NCBI RefSeq assembly: GCF_009708215.1
Contig: NZ_CP046175.1
Location: forward strand, 2,976,001 to 3,040,000
Reading direction: 5' to 3'
Source of the DNA: Occultella kanbiaonis
GTDB taxonomy: Bacteria; Actinomycetota; Actinomycetes; Actinomycetales; Beutenbergiaceae
Length of the DNA: 64,000 nt
Made by a program: the position numbers and the translations under genes. Below the pieces are notes generated by a model, which was not told the DNA's origin, ran no database searches, and worked only from the letters and a program-made list of their open reading frames with translations. Position 1 is the stretch's first letter, and every line of letters starts with the position of its first letter. Of the stretch, positions 47,211-56,211 are shown in pieces.

Positions 47211-48449
47211 TCAGTGCTCGGCGGGCTCGGCGGCCACGGCGTTCTGGCCGATCTCGCCGAGCAGGGCGCCGAACCACGGCGTGGTGAGGTCGAACGCCTT
47301 GCCGCCGGCGATCCGCGGGAACGCGATGGCGGTGAGCTCGTCGTCGTTCTCCTCGTCGTGGCCGATCACGCCGGACTCACCGGCGATCGCCTTGACGACG
47401 GCCAGGTCCGTCATGAGGCGGATCAGCGCGAGGTCCTCGTCGTTCGCGCGGGCCGAGCGGGAGAAGTAGCCGCTCTTCTGGACCATGGTCTTCTCGGCGC
47501 CGATGAGGGCGGCGAACTGCTTCGCGAACCAGGCGCCCGGGTTGATGGTGTCGAGCTTGACGTGCCCGAACGGGTCGCGCTGGACCTCCTCGCCGGCAGC
47601 CTCCATCTCGGCGATGATCTCCGGCACCCCGGCGCCCTCGGACAGGAAGATGTTGACGTTGCCGATCTCGTCCATGATGCCCCGCAGGCGCTCGGCCTCG
47701 CCGGCCATGTCCAGCTTCAGCTCGGGCAGGAACACGGCGTGGACGTCCCAACGCTCCTTGGCCAGGCCCAGCGCGGGGTTCCACTCCTGCTCCGACCACC
47801 AGGACCTGTACCGCTGGGCGGCAGCCGCGGTCAGCCAGCCGCAGTGCCGGCCCATGACCTCGTGGACGATCAGCATCCGCGGGTTGGACCGGTGCTCGCC
47901 GATGATGTTCTGCGCGAAGATCGAAGCCTGCTCGGCGGCTGTGTTCGCGCCGAGTGACTGCCGGATCGGGATGATGTCGTTGTCGATCGTCTTCGGCAGG
48001 CCGACCACGGTCAGGTGGTAGCCGTTGTCCTCGAGGTAGGCCGCGAGGTCTGCCGCGGTGGTGTTCGTGTCGTCGCCGCCGATCGTGTGCAGGACGTCCA
48101 CGCCGTCCTTGCGCAGCTGCTCGGCCGCGACCTGCAGCGGGTCCTGACCCTCGGTGACCAGGCCGCGCTCGACGAGGTTCTTCGCATTCGTCAGCTTCAC
48201 CCGGCTGTTGCCGATCGGGGAGCCCCCGAAGTTGTCCAGGACGTCGATGTCCGCGCGCGCCCGTTCGTCGACCACCACGAACGTGCCGGTGAGCAGGCCG
48301 TGGTAGCCGTACTGGTAGGCGATGATCTCCGCGTCCGGGAGCACCTCAGTGTAGCGGCGCACGAGCCCGGCGACGGAGGCCGAGAGGCAGGGCGCGAAAC
48401 CGCCCGCGGTGAGGAGTGCGATCCGGCGGATCGGCTTGGACTCGGACAT
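47211..48449 (-). CDS. pfp: 6-phosphofructokinase, probably pyrophosphate-dependent
   Basis: The enzyme phosphorylates fructose 6-phosphate in glycolysis. The 412-residue protein has LLTAGGFAPCLSA at the start, GGDDTNTTAADLA at 124-136 and the catalytic PKTIDND near residue 155. The second aspartate of GGDD (Asp127), where ATP enzymes have glycine, together with the lysine in PKTIDND, marks the pyrophosphate-using group; such enzymes work reversibly. ATG 48449 has AAAGG 7 nt upstream. It is 83 bp upstream of aroG on the same strand. Confidence 0.9.
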   Translation of the reverse strand: MSESKPIRRIALLTAGGFAPCLSASVAGLVRRYTEVLPDAEIIAYQYGYHGLLTGTFVVVDERARADIDVLDNFGGSPIGNSRVKLTNAKNLVERGLVTEGQDPLQVAAEQLRKDGVDVLHTIGGDDTNTTAADLAAYLEDNGYHLTVVGLPKTIDNDIIPIRQSLGANTAAEQASIFAQNIIGEHRSNPRMLIVHEVMGRHCGWLTAAAAQRYRSWWSEQEWNPALGLAKERWDVHAVFLPELKLDMAGEAERLRGIMDEIGNVNIFLSEGAGVPEIIAEMEAAGEEVQRDPFGHVKLDTINPGAWFAKQFAALIGAEKTMVQKSGYFSRSARANDEDLALIRLMTDLAVVKAIAGESGVIGHDEENDDELTAIAFPRIAGGKAFDLTTPWFGALLGEIGQNAVAAEPAEH

Positions 48450-48530
48450 GGGTGTGCCTTTCACTCGGGCGGGGCGGGACCTGCGGCGTCCATGCTACTG
48501 AGGGACGCGGCCGTCAGGGGACGTCGCCGC

Positions 48531-49319
48531 TCAGGCGTCCGCGGCTCCGCCCTCGGGCCCACCGGACCCCGGCCGGCCGGGCCCACCGGGCGCCGGCCGG
48601 CCACCGGGCCCGCCGGGGGCGGTCGGCGTCGGCTCGCCGCCGCGAGAGGCCATCCGCGACTTCTCGGACGCCGCGTAGCCGTCCACGTACTCCTGGCCGG
48701 ACAGGCCCATGATCGCGTACATGATCTCGTCGGTGACCGTGCGCAGCACGAACCGGTCCGAGGCCATCGCGCGGTAGCGGCTGAAGTCCAGGGGTGCCCC
48801 GATCACCACGCCGACCCGGTGCCGGGACGGGATCCGCTTCCCGATCGGCTGGGCGATGTGGGAGTCCACCATCGCCACCGGGACGACCGGCGCCCCGGAC
48901 TCGAGCGCGAGCCGTGCGATCCCGGTCTTGCCCCGGTACAGGCGCCCGTCGGGGCTGCGGGTGCCTTCGGGGTAGATGCCGAACAGCTCCCCCGCCTCCA
49001 GCCTGGCCAGCCCGGTCCGTAGCGCTGCCTCCACCCCGGAGCCCCCGCTGCGGTCGACCGGAATGGTGCCCACGCCACGCATGAAGGTGGCCACGACCCG
49101 GCCGCGGATGCCCCGTCCGGTGAAGTATGCGTCCTTGCCCAGGAAGACGACCGGGCGCTTGAGCAGTGCGGGCAGGAAGAAGGAGTCGATGACGGCGAGG
49201 TGGTTGCTGGCCAGGATCGCGGGCCCGGATGACGGCACGTGTTCCGTCCCGCGGATCCACGGCCGGTAGTACCACCGCAGGAACCGGCCGAGGGTCGCCA
49301 TCATGAACCGATAGAACAC
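48531..49319 (-). CDS. 1-acyl-glycerol-3-phosphate acyltransferase family (PlsC-like)
   Basis: This membrane-associated enzyme probably transfers acyl groups to lysophosphatidate or a related acceptor in phospholipid synthesis. The 262-residue product has the catalytic NHLAVID at residues 39-45 and the phosphate-binding YPEGTRS near residue 115, with a hydrophobic N-terminal anchor. The last 40 residues are a glycine/proline-rich tail unlike the family core. It matches the position of Rv2182c. GTG start, with an AAGGAAGGG stretch upstream. Confidence 0.9.
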   Translation of the reverse strand: MFYRFMMATLGRFLRWYYRPWIRGTEHVPSSGPAILASNHLAVIDSFFLPALLKRPVVFLGKDAYFTGRGIRGRVVATFMRGVGTIPVDRSGGSGVEAALRTGLARLEAGELFGIYPEGTRSPDGRLYRGKTGIARLALESGAPVVPVAMVDSHIAQPIGKRIPSRHRVGVVIGAPLDFSRYRAMASDRFVLRTVTDEIMYAIMGLSGQEYVDGYAASEKSRMASRGGEPTPTAPGGPGGRPAPGGPGRPGSGGPEGGAADA

Positions 49320-49379
49320 GCGCCGGTCCCTTCCTTCGGCTCGACGCCCGCTGCCGACACGAACGGGTCGAACTCACCC

Positions 49380-49385
49380 TAGAGT
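49380..49385 (+). promoter_or_regulatory. -10 element of the gene at 49392, leaderless type
   Basis: TAGAGT ends 6 nt before the ATG. The intervening GAAGGG abuts the start codon and is too close to act as a normal ribosome site. Confidence 0.5.
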
Positions 49386-49391
49386 GAAGGG

Positions 49392-49943
49392 ATGAACGGT
49401 CCCACCTCGGGCGGAGAGCCGCGACCCGGCGACGGCGCCCGCGAGCCCAGCGACGCGGACGTCGAGGCGAGCTGGGCCGAGATCACCGCACGTCTCGGGC
49501 CGCTCGGCGAGGGGCTTACCGCGGAGGCCGCGGACCTCGAGCGGCTGAACCGGTCGGCCGAGCCCGGCCCCACCGGAGCGGCGGACGACGTCCACGACGA
49601 CGGCGACGAACCGGACGACCCTCTCGACAACGATCCGGACCGGACCGAGGAGACCTCCGCCGTCGGGCCCGGACCCCGTGACTACGGCGTGGACGAGACC
49701 GAGGACGACTACGGCTACGTCCCGCCCGAGCCGGAACCGCTGGGCACCTCCGACCCGCTCGTCACGATGGCCTGGATCGGCGCCATCGGCGGGCCCGTGG
49801 CGACCGTGCTCGCCCTGATCCTGTGGGCCGGGGCGCCGCAGCTGTTCTACGTCGGCGCCCTCGTCTGCTCGCTGATCGGATGGGGCATCCTGCTCTGGCG
49901 GATGCCGAAAGATCCCTCCGACGACGATGGCGCCGTAGTCTGA
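49392..49943 (+). CDS. Small membrane protein of unknown function, acidic N terminus
   Basis: I do not recognise a domain in this 183-residue protein. The first 115 residues are acidic and disordered, with DDVHDDGDEPDDPLDNDPD, then come two hydrophobic segments (about 120-142 and 146-165) forming a short hairpin with basic WRMPKDP at the end. Proteins of this layout (a disordered head and a two-helix tail) occur at the same place beside fadD15 in other actinobacteria. It diverges from the acyltransferase and precedes the CoA ligase by 115 bp. Confidence 0.68.
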   Translation: MNGPTSGGEPRPGDGAREPSDADVEASWAEITARLGPLGEGLTAEAADLERLNRSAEPGPTGAADDVHDDGDEPDDPLDNDPDRTEETSAVGPGPRDYGVDETEDDYGYVPPEPEPLGTSDPLVTMAWIGAIGGPVATVLALILWAGAPQLFYVGALVCSLIGWGILLWRMPKDPSDDDGAVV

Positions 49944-50058
49944 GAACCTGAGTGGATCAGCGTACGATCACCGCCGATCGCCGTGCCGCTGCCCGCCGCA
50001 GCCGTCGGGCGCACGTACTCTTGAGCTAGTTTCGACCACTGCCGAAGGAGCCAGACAC

Positions 50059-51894
50059 ATGGACCAGAACGAGGCACCCCTCCTCGTCCAGACCCCGCCG
50101 GAGATGAGTACGCCGGACATCCTCGCCGACTGGGCCGCGAAGGAGCCCGGCCGAGTGCTCATCGAGGAGCTGCGCGGTTCGACGTGGCACCCGATCACGG
50201 CGCAGCAGATGCACGAGAAGGCGTCCTCCATCGCGAAGGGGCTGATCGCCGCGGGCATCGGGCCCGGGGACCGGGTCGCGGTGATGAGCCGCACCCGCGC
50301 CGAGTGGGTGCTCCTCGACTTCGGGATCTGGTACGCCGGTGCCGTCACCGTGCCGGTCTACGAGACCTCCTCGGCGGACCAGACCGCGTGGATCCTGTCC
50401 AACTCGGATACGAAGGCGATCGTCGTGGAGAACGCCGGCCACCTGGCCGTGGTCGACGAGGCCCGCGCCGAGGCACCCAGCCTGGGGCGGGCCTGGGTCA
50501 TCGACGACGGCGCCCTCGACAAGCTCGCCTCGGAGGGCGCCCAGGTCTCGGACGAGGAGGTGCGGGCCCGCTACGACGCGCTCCGCCTGCACGACCTGGC
50601 CACCATCATCTACACGTCGGGCACCACCGGCCGGCCCAAGGGCGCCGAGCTGACCCACTCCAACTTCGTGGAGCTGACCCGCAACGCCGTCGGTGCGCTC
50701 GGGCCCTCGATCCTGCACGAGGCGTCGCGGACCCTGCTGTTCATGCCGCTGGCGCACGTGTTCGCGCGGTTCGTCGAGGTGCTCTGCGTGACCGCCGGTG
50801 TGCCGCAGGGGCACACCCCGGACACGAAGACGCTGATGGCGGACATCGCCACGTTCCGGCCGACCTTCATCCTGTCCGTGCCGCGCGTGTTCGAGAAGGT
50901 CTACAACAGCTCCGAGCAGAAGGCCGCCGCGGGCGGCAAGGTGAAGATCTTCCGCTGGGCGGCGAAGGTCTCCGGTGACTACTCGCGCTCGCTGGACACC
51001 GGCGGCCCCGGGCTCGGACTGAAACTGCAGCACAAGCTCGCGGACAAGCTCGTGCTGCACAAGATCCGCAACGCGCTCGGCGGCCAGGCCGAGTTCGCGA
51101 TCTCCGGCGGTGCGCCACTCGGGGAGCGGCTCGGCCACTTCTTCCGTGGCGTCGGCCTGACCGTTCTCGAGGGGTACGGGCTGACCGAGACGACGGCGCC
51201 CGTGAGCGTCAACGTGCCGTCCAAGTCGGTCATCGGTACCGTCGGGCCGCCGCTGCCGGGCGTGGGCCTGAAGATCGACTCCGACGGCGAGATCCTGGCA
51301 CGCGGGATCGCGGTCTTCCGCGGCTACCACGACAACGCCGAGGCCACCGCCGAGTCGTTCACCGACGACTGGTTCCACACCGGGGACCTCGGCGAGCTCA
51401 CCGCCGACGGCTACCTGAAGATCACCGGCCGGAAGAAGGAGATCATCGTCACCGCCGGCGGGAAGAACGTGGTGCCGTCCCAGCTCGAGGACCGGATCCG
51501 GTCCCACCCGCTGGTGAGCCAGTGCGTGGTGGTCGGGGACCAGAAGCCGTTCATCGCGGCGCTGGTCACCCTGGACACCGAGATGCTGCCGACGTGGCTC
51601 GCCAACCACGAGGTCGGCGAGCTGTCCGTGGCGGAGGCTGCCAAGGACCCGACGGTCGTCGCCGCGATCCAGAGCGCGGTGGACCGGGCCAACTCGAAGG
51701 TCTCCCGGGCGGAGTCGATCCGGACGTTCGAGATCCTCCTCGACGACTTCACGATCGCCAACGACTACCTGACCCCGTCGCTGAAGGTGAAGCGCAACCT
51801 GGTGCTGCGCGACTTCGCGGACCGGATCGAGGCGATGTACGACAACGCCGCCAAGGCGCGTGCGGCGAACGGGGCCGGCGCCAGCGCCGACTGA
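50059..51894 (+). CDS. Long-chain fatty acid-CoA ligase (FadD15-like)
   Basis: This AMP-forming enzyme activates fatty acids to acyl-CoA through an acyl-adenylate. The 611-residue protein has the phosphate-binding loop YTSGTTGRPKG near residue 182, YGLTETTAPV near residue 375, HTGDLGEL near 440 and the hinge-domain ITGRKKEIIVTAGGKNV near 455. The ATG at 50059 follows AAGGAG by 9 nt. Position beside the acyltransferase and the exonuclease/UvrC gene matches Rv2187 (fadD15). The chain-length preference cannot be read. Confidence 0.94.
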   Translation: MDQNEAPLLVQTPPEMSTPDILADWAAKEPGRVLIEELRGSTWHPITAQQMHEKASSIAKGLIAAGIGPGDRVAVMSRTRAEWVLLDFGIWYAGAVTVPVYETSSADQTAWILSNSDTKAIVVENAGHLAVVDEARAEAPSLGRAWVIDDGALDKLASEGAQVSDEEVRARYDALRLHDLATIIYTSGTTGRPKGAELTHSNFVELTRNAVGALGPSILHEASRTLLFMPLAHVFARFVEVLCVTAGVPQGHTPDTKTLMADIATFRPTFILSVPRVFEKVYNSSEQKAAAGGKVKIFRWAAKVSGDYSRSLDTGGPGLGLKLQHKLADKLVLHKIRNALGGQAEFAISGGAPLGERLGHFFRGVGLTVLEGYGLTETTAPVSVNVPSKSVIGTVGPPLPGVGLKIDSDGEILARGIAVFRGYHDNAEATAESFTDDWFHTGDLGELTADGYLKITGRKKEIIVTAGGKNVVPSQLEDRIRSHPLVSQCVVVGDQKPFIAALVTLDTEMLPTWLANHEVGELSVAEAAKDPTVVAAIQSAVDRANSKVSRAESIRTFEILLDDFTIANDYLTPSLKVKRNLVLRDFADRIEAMYDNAAKARAANGAGASAD

Positions 51895-51979
51895 GGCACG
51901 CCACCCGCCACCCACGCCGGTGTGGCCGCGTCCGGGACTCTCCCGGCGTGGCCGCACCGGCGTTGTCGGTCCCGGGCCG

Positions 51980-51985
51980 TAACGT
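51980..51985 (+). promoter_or_regulatory. -10 element of the exonuclease/UvrC-like gene
   Basis: TAACGT ends 8 nt before the ATG at 51994, within the leaderless range; no ribosome site is evident. Confidence 0.42.
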
Positions 51986-51993
51986 TCGAACGG

Positions 51994-53940
51994 ATGGCCG
52001 AGAACCTCCTGCACCCGCCCCGCCCCGGCCGGCGTCTCGACCTCATCGACGCCGGGCGGTCCCCGTTCCTGGCGTCCGGGCAGTCAGCGGTGCAGCTCGC
52101 CCTCGACGAGGTCGGCACGCCCCTCTACGAGGCGACGTTCGTGGTGGTGGACCTGGAGACCACCGGTGGCTCCCCCACCGCGTGCGAGATCACCGAGATC
52201 GGCGCGGTGAAGGTGCGTGGCGGCGAGGTGCTCGGCGAGTTCCAGACGCTCGTGAACCCCGGCACCGGGATCCCGCCGATGATCACCGTGCTGACCGGGA
52301 TCACGAACGCCATGGTGATCGAGGCGCCGCCGATCAGCGAGGTGCTGCCCGCGTTCCTGGAGTTCGCCCGTGGCGGCGTGCTGGTGGCGCACAACGCCCG
52401 GTTCGACGTCTCCTTCCTGAAGGCGGCCTCGGCCCGGATGGACCTTGCCTGGCCGCGCCCGCAGGTGGTGGACACGGTCGCGCTGGCCCGCCGGGTGGTC
52501 ACCCGGGACGAGGCGCCCAACCACAAGCTGGGCACGCTCGCGGCGCTGTTCCACGCCGAGACCACCCCGGATCACCGGGCGCTCTCCGACGCCCGCGCCA
52601 CCGTCGACGTGCTGCACGCGCTGCTCGGCCGGATGAGCGGCCTCGGGGTCACCCACCTGGAGGACCTCGCCACGGCGTCCGATCCGGTACCGCACGCCCG
52701 GCGCCGCAAGTCCACCCTCGCGGACGGCCTGCCCACCGGTGCCGGCGTCTACCAGTTCCTCGGCCCCAAGAACGAGGTCCTCTACGTCGGGACCGCCGTC
52801 AACATCAAGCGGCGGGTGCGCAGCTACTTCACCGCCGCCGAGAAGCGGGCCCGGATCGGGGAGATGGTGGACCTGGCCACCGGGGTCCGCCCGATCCCCT
52901 GCGCCACCCCGCTCGAGGCGAGCGTGCGCGAGCTGCGCCTGATCGCCGAGCACAAGCCGCCGTACAACCGGCGCTCCCGCGCCCCCGAGCGACGCCCCTG
53001 GATCCGGCTCACCGACGAGGCGCACCCCCGGCTGTCCATCGTGCGGTCGGTTCCCAGCACGGCCCGGGAGCGGGCGATCGGCCCGTTCGCGTCCCGGCGC
53101 GGCGCCGAGCAGGCGATGGAGGCGATCCTGGCGACCGTGCCGCTGCGGCAGTGCAGCACGCGCCTGCCGCGGACTCCGGCCCCGGCCGCCTCCGCCTGCG
53201 TGCTGGCCGAGCTGGGGCGGTGCAGTGCGCCGTGCGTGGCACCGGCCGACGGGGTGGCGATGCTCGGGCTACCGGGAGTGGGAGGGCCGCAGATCCGCGG
53301 AGCGCTGCCCCCGTACGAGGACACCGTGGCGGCGGCCGAGGCGATCATGCACGGCGACGCGGCCCCGGTGGTGGCCGCGCTGCGGCGCTCGATCAGCCAC
53401 CTGAGTCTGCAGCAGCGGTACGAGGAGGCGGCCGTGCACCGGGACCGGCTGCTGGCGTTCCTGCGCGGCGCGGCGCGCACCCAGCGGCTGGCCCCGATCC
53501 AACGGGCCCGGCAGATCGTGGCGGCCCGGGCCCACGCCGAGGGCGGCTGGGAGATCGTCGTGGTGCGTCACGGGCGGCTCGCGGCCACCGCGATCAGCCC
53601 GCGGGACGTGAGCCCGTACCTGACCATCTCCGCCCTCGTCGCCGGCGGCGAGCAGGTGCCCGAGCCGGACGTCACCGGCGGTGCGGCCACGGCCGAGGAG
53701 ACCGAACTGGTCACGGGCTGGCTGGAGCGGGACGGCACCCGGCTGATCGAGTTCGACGCGGCCGGCGCGCAGGGCTGGGCCATGCCTGTCGGCGGCGCGA
53801 CGGCGCACCTGCGTGAGCTGGAGGCGGCGCAGGCCCGGGACACCGAGCGGGCCGCGCTCGGCCGCCGCGCCGGCGAGATCCCCGTCGTCCCGGCGTCCGA
53901 CCGTCCGGACCTGCGTGGTGACGCGGTACTTGGCGCCTGA
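51994..53940 (+). CDS. DEDDh exonuclease fused to a UvrC-type GIY-YIG endonuclease domain
   Basis: The 648-residue protein joins two nuclease parts. Residues about 45-220 are a DnaQ/polymerase-epsilon-like 3'-5' exonuclease with Asp53 and Glu55 in DLETTG, HNARFD near residue 135 and a final HRALSDARAT. Residues about 245-330 are a GIY-YIG domain (AGVYQF at 250-255, Tyr264-Gly266) as in UvrC and Cho, followed by a cysteine stretch CVLAELGRCSAPC near 405-420 and a UVR-like helix. It resembles Rv2191 in content and position. The likely role is DNA repair: incision and trimming near lesions. No UvrA/UvrB genes are nearby. Confidence 0.9.
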   Translation: MAENLLHPPRPGRRLDLIDAGRSPFLASGQSAVQLALDEVGTPLYEATFVVVDLETTGGSPTACEITEIGAVKVRGGEVLGEFQTLVNPGTGIPPMITVLTGITNAMVIEAPPISEVLPAFLEFARGGVLVAHNARFDVSFLKAASARMDLAWPRPQVVDTVALARRVVTRDEAPNHKLGTLAALFHAETTPDHRALSDARATVDVLHALLGRMSGLGVTHLEDLATASDPVPHARRRKSTLADGLPTGAGVYQFLGPKNEVLYVGTAVNIKRRVRSYFTAAEKRARIGEMVDLATGVRPIPCATPLEASVRELRLIAEHKPPYNRRSRAPERRPWIRLTDEAHPRLSIVRSVPSTARERAIGPFASRRGAEQAMEAILATVPLRQCSTRLPRTPAPAASACVLAELGRCSAPCVAPADGVAMLGLPGVGGPQIRGALPPYEDTVAAAEAIMHGDAAPVVAALRRSISHLSLQQRYEEAAVHRDRLLAFLRGAARTQRLAPIQRARQIVAARAHAEGGWEIVVVRHGRLAATAISPRDVSPYLTISALVAGGEQVPEPDVTGGAATAEETELVTGWLERDGTRLIEFDAAGAQGWAMPVGGATAHLRELEAAQARDTERAALGRRAGEIPVVPASDRPDLRGDAVLGA

Positions 53941-54103
53941 ATCAGTCCGGCAGCACCTCCTGCCTCGGGCACGGGGAACTTTGTCACGGCGTGACGTCCT
54001 GCCTCACGGCGTGGGACCTGTCGGCGGCCTCTGCCGGCGCGCCGACCGGGGTCGGCGCGGCATGATGGATCCGTACCCGTAGCTGCCCACCCACGGAGGA
54101 CCC

Positions 54104-54385
54104 ATGATCACCGCGATCGTCCTGATCGACGCCGACGCCGCCCGCATCCCCGAGGTCGCCAAGGAGGTCGCGGACATCGACGGAGTCAGCGAGGCGTACT
54201 CGGTCACCGGGGACATCGACCTCGTGGCCATGGTCCGTGTCCGCCGGCACGAGGAACTCGCCGGCGTCATCGCGGACAGGATCAGCAAGGTCGAGGGTGT
54301 GCTCCGCACGCAGTCCTACATCGCGTTCCAGACCTACTCCGGCCACGACCTCGAGGCCGCCTTCGACCTCGGCCTCGCGGACTGA
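54104..54385 (+). CDS. Stand-alone Lrp/AsnC ligand-binding (RAM) domain protein
   Basis: This 93-residue protein is a single RAM domain without a helix-turn-helix: MITAIVLIDADAARI, then VTGDIDLVAMVRVR and a final TYSGHDLEAAFDLGL. Such proteins oligomerise and bind small ligands, often amino acids, but cannot bind DNA alone. It converges on trpD with a 17-bp gap, which hints at, but does not prove, a link to aromatic amino acid control. ATG with GGAGG 4 nt upstream. Confidence 0.88.
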   Translation: MITAIVLIDADAARIPEVAKEVADIDGVSEAYSVTGDIDLVAMVRVRRHEELAGVIADRISKVEGVLRTQSYIAFQTYSGHDLEAAFDLGLAD

Positions 54386-54402
54386 CGCGCCACCCGCCCG
54401 GC

Positions 54403-55476
54403 TCAGGCGTTGCTGACGGCGATCCAGCGCTCGAGGACAGCGGCGGCGGCGCCGTCGTCGATGGACGCGGCGCCGAGGGCCAGGCCGGCGCCGAGCCGAT
54501 CGAGGAGGTCTCCGTCGCCGGTCCCGGGCCTGCTGCCGTCCGCGACGAGAGCGGCGGCCGCGTTCAGCAGCACCGCGTCCCGGACCGCGCCGGTGCGTCC
54601 GGCGAGCAGGTCACGTGCCACACCCGCGTTGAAGGTCGCATCTGCGCCGCGGATGTCCTCGATCGTGGCCCGGGACATCCCGAACGCCGCGACCGGGTCG
54701 ACGACGTGCTCGCGCACCACACCACCGGTGGCAGCGGTGACCTCCCAGACCGTGGCGGGCGCCGTCGTCGCCAGTTCGTCGAGGCCATCCGCACTGCGGA
54801 ACACGAGCGTGCTGGTGCCCCGCTCGGCGAACACGCCGGCCATGATCGGGGCCATCCGGGCGTTGCCGACCCCGATCGCGCCGGCGCGCGGCCGAGCCGG
54901 GTTCGTCAACGGACCGAGCACGTTGAACGCCGTCGGGATGCCGAGGTCCCGCCGGGCGACCGCTGCGTGCCGCATCGCCGGGTGGTAGTGGTTCGCGAAC
55001 AGGAACGTGATGCCGGCCTCGGCGACGACCCGGGACGCCGCCGGTGGGTCGAGGTCGAGCCGGACCCCGAGCGCCTCGAGCACGTCCGCCGAGCCACTCG
55101 CCGACGATGACGCGCGGTTGCCGTGCTTGACGACCCGGACGCCGGCGCCGGCGGCGACGATCGCCGCCATGGTCGAGATATTGACGCTGCGGTGCCGGTC
55201 CCCGCCGGTCCCGACGATGTCGACGGCGTCCCCGGGCACCTCGATGCGGACGGCGTGGGAGATCATCGAGTCCGCGAGGCCCCGCACCTCGGGCACCGTC
55301 TCCCCCTTGGCAGCGAGGGCGACGAGGAACCCGGCGAGTGTGGCCGGTGAGGTGTTCCCGGACATCACCTCGTCCATCGCCCAGGACGTCTCCGCGGCGG
55401 ACAGGTCGGACCCGCCGAGCAGCCGCACGATCAGGTCCGGCCAACTGCGGGCCTCGTCGGCGGTGGCGGCGGTCAT
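54403..55476 (-). CDS. trpD: Anthranilate phosphoribosyltransferase
   Basis: TrpD joins anthranilate to phosphoribosyl pyrophosphate in tryptophan synthesis. The 357-residue protein has the PRPP loop [17 protein letters not shown] near residue 85, [21 protein letters not shown] near residue 118 and [12 protein letters not shown]. Other trp genes are absent from the window; trpD stands apart from the main trp operon as in M. tuberculosis (Rv2192c). It starts 4 bp after the stop of the pseudo-receiver gene, so they are probably co-transcribed. Confidence 0.95.
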   Translation of the reverse strand: MTAATADEARSWPDLIVRLLGGSDLSAAETSWAMDEVMSGNTSPATLAGFLVALAAKGETVPEVRGLADSMISHAVRIEVPGDAVDIVGTGGDRHRSVNISTMAAIVAAGAGVRVVKHGNRASSSASGSADVLEALGVRLDLDPPAASRVVAEAGITFLFANHYHPAMRHAAVARRDLGIPTAFNVLGPLTNPARPRAGAIGVGNARMAPIMAGVFAERGTSTLVFRSADGLDELATTAPATVWEVTAATGGVVREHVVDPVAAFGMSRATIEDIRGADATFNAGVARDLLAGRTGAVRDAVLLNAAAALVADGSRPGTGDGDLLDRLGAGLALGAASIDDGAAAAVLERWIAVSNA

Positions 55477-55480
55477 CGAC

Positions 55481-55915
55481 TCAGTGTGCGAGGCGCGCCC
55501 GGAGCACGTCCGCGACCGACTCCTGCAACTCCAGCGGGTCGAGCGGGTAGCTGACCACCGCGTCCGCCTCGGACCAGGACGCGAGCCAGGCGTCCTGCGA
55601 CCGGGCGATGAGCACCATGATCGGCGGGCACTTGTAGATCTCCGACTTCAGCGTGCGGCACAGACCCAGGCCACCGTGCTTGGCCGCCTCGCCATCGAGG
55701 ACGAGGAGGTCGTAGGCGTTGTTCTCCACGTGCTCGATCACCGCGGCCGGCGTCGCGGCGTCGGTCCAGGCGATCTTCGGGGTGTCGATCGACGCGCGGC
55801 GGCCGACGCCGACCTTCACCGCGTCCCGGGTCGTGTAGTCGTCGCTGTAGAGCAGGACCGACACGGTCTCCTGCTTCTGCGGTGCGGGCGCGGCCTCGTG
55901 CGGCGCAGCGGTCAT
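55481..55915 (-). CDS. Receiver-domain-like protein, degenerate (pseudo-receiver)
   Basis: This 144-residue single-domain protein has the CheY-like fold: [15 protein letters not shown] with an acidic pair near residue 26, and the potential phospho-acceptor aspartate in [13 protein letters not shown] near residue 73. The usual switch threonine after strand 4 is not seen (MVLIARSQ), and the invariant lysine before proline is replaced (YPLDPLEL instead of Y-x-x-KP), so phosphorylation-driven switching is doubtful. No output domain is present. ATG 55915 has GGAGG 7 nt upstream. It is divergent from ctaE and directly upstream of trpD. Confidence 0.8.
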   Translation of the reverse strand: MTAAPHEAAPAPQKQETVSVLLYSDDYTTRDAVKVGVGRRASIDTPKIAWTDAATPAAVIEHVENNAYDLLVLDGEAAKHGGLGLCRTLKSEIYKCPPIMVLIARSQDAWLASWSEADAVVSYPLDPLELQESVADVLRARLAH

Positions 55916-56211
55916 CGTGGTCCTCCAGATCGAGAAGCGGCGCGGATCCCACCGCCGCCGAAGTCCTGCCGAACATGCTAGTCGTCCCCCACCTCCGGCG
56001 GCGCCACCGGTGCCGCGCGGCGACCCCGGCGGCGCCCTCCGCGAAGCACCACGGGACCCACCCCTGGGACGTGACGCCACCAGCACTTTTGTCAGTACCC
56101 GCCTAGGTTTCCATGCCCTCCGAAGTCACTTTGGGGCATCATCGTGCGGCAAAGTCGCATCCGGGCGTGCCGGAGGCTCCACGCGGTTGCCATTCGCGCC
56201 ATAATGACATC
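55916..56211. other. Divergent upstream region of ctaE
   Basis: This 296-bp gap holds no gene I can support. It carries the ribosome site of the pseudo-receiver gene at one end and the CATAAT -10 of ctaE at the other. I see no strong operator or riboswitch in between. Confidence 0.4.
56200..56205 (+). promoter_or_regulatory. -10 element of the ctaE-qcrCAB operon, leaderless type
   Basis: CATAAT, one base from TATAAT, ends 6 nt before GTG 56212. No clear -35 lies 16-18 bp upstream. Confidence 0.55.
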
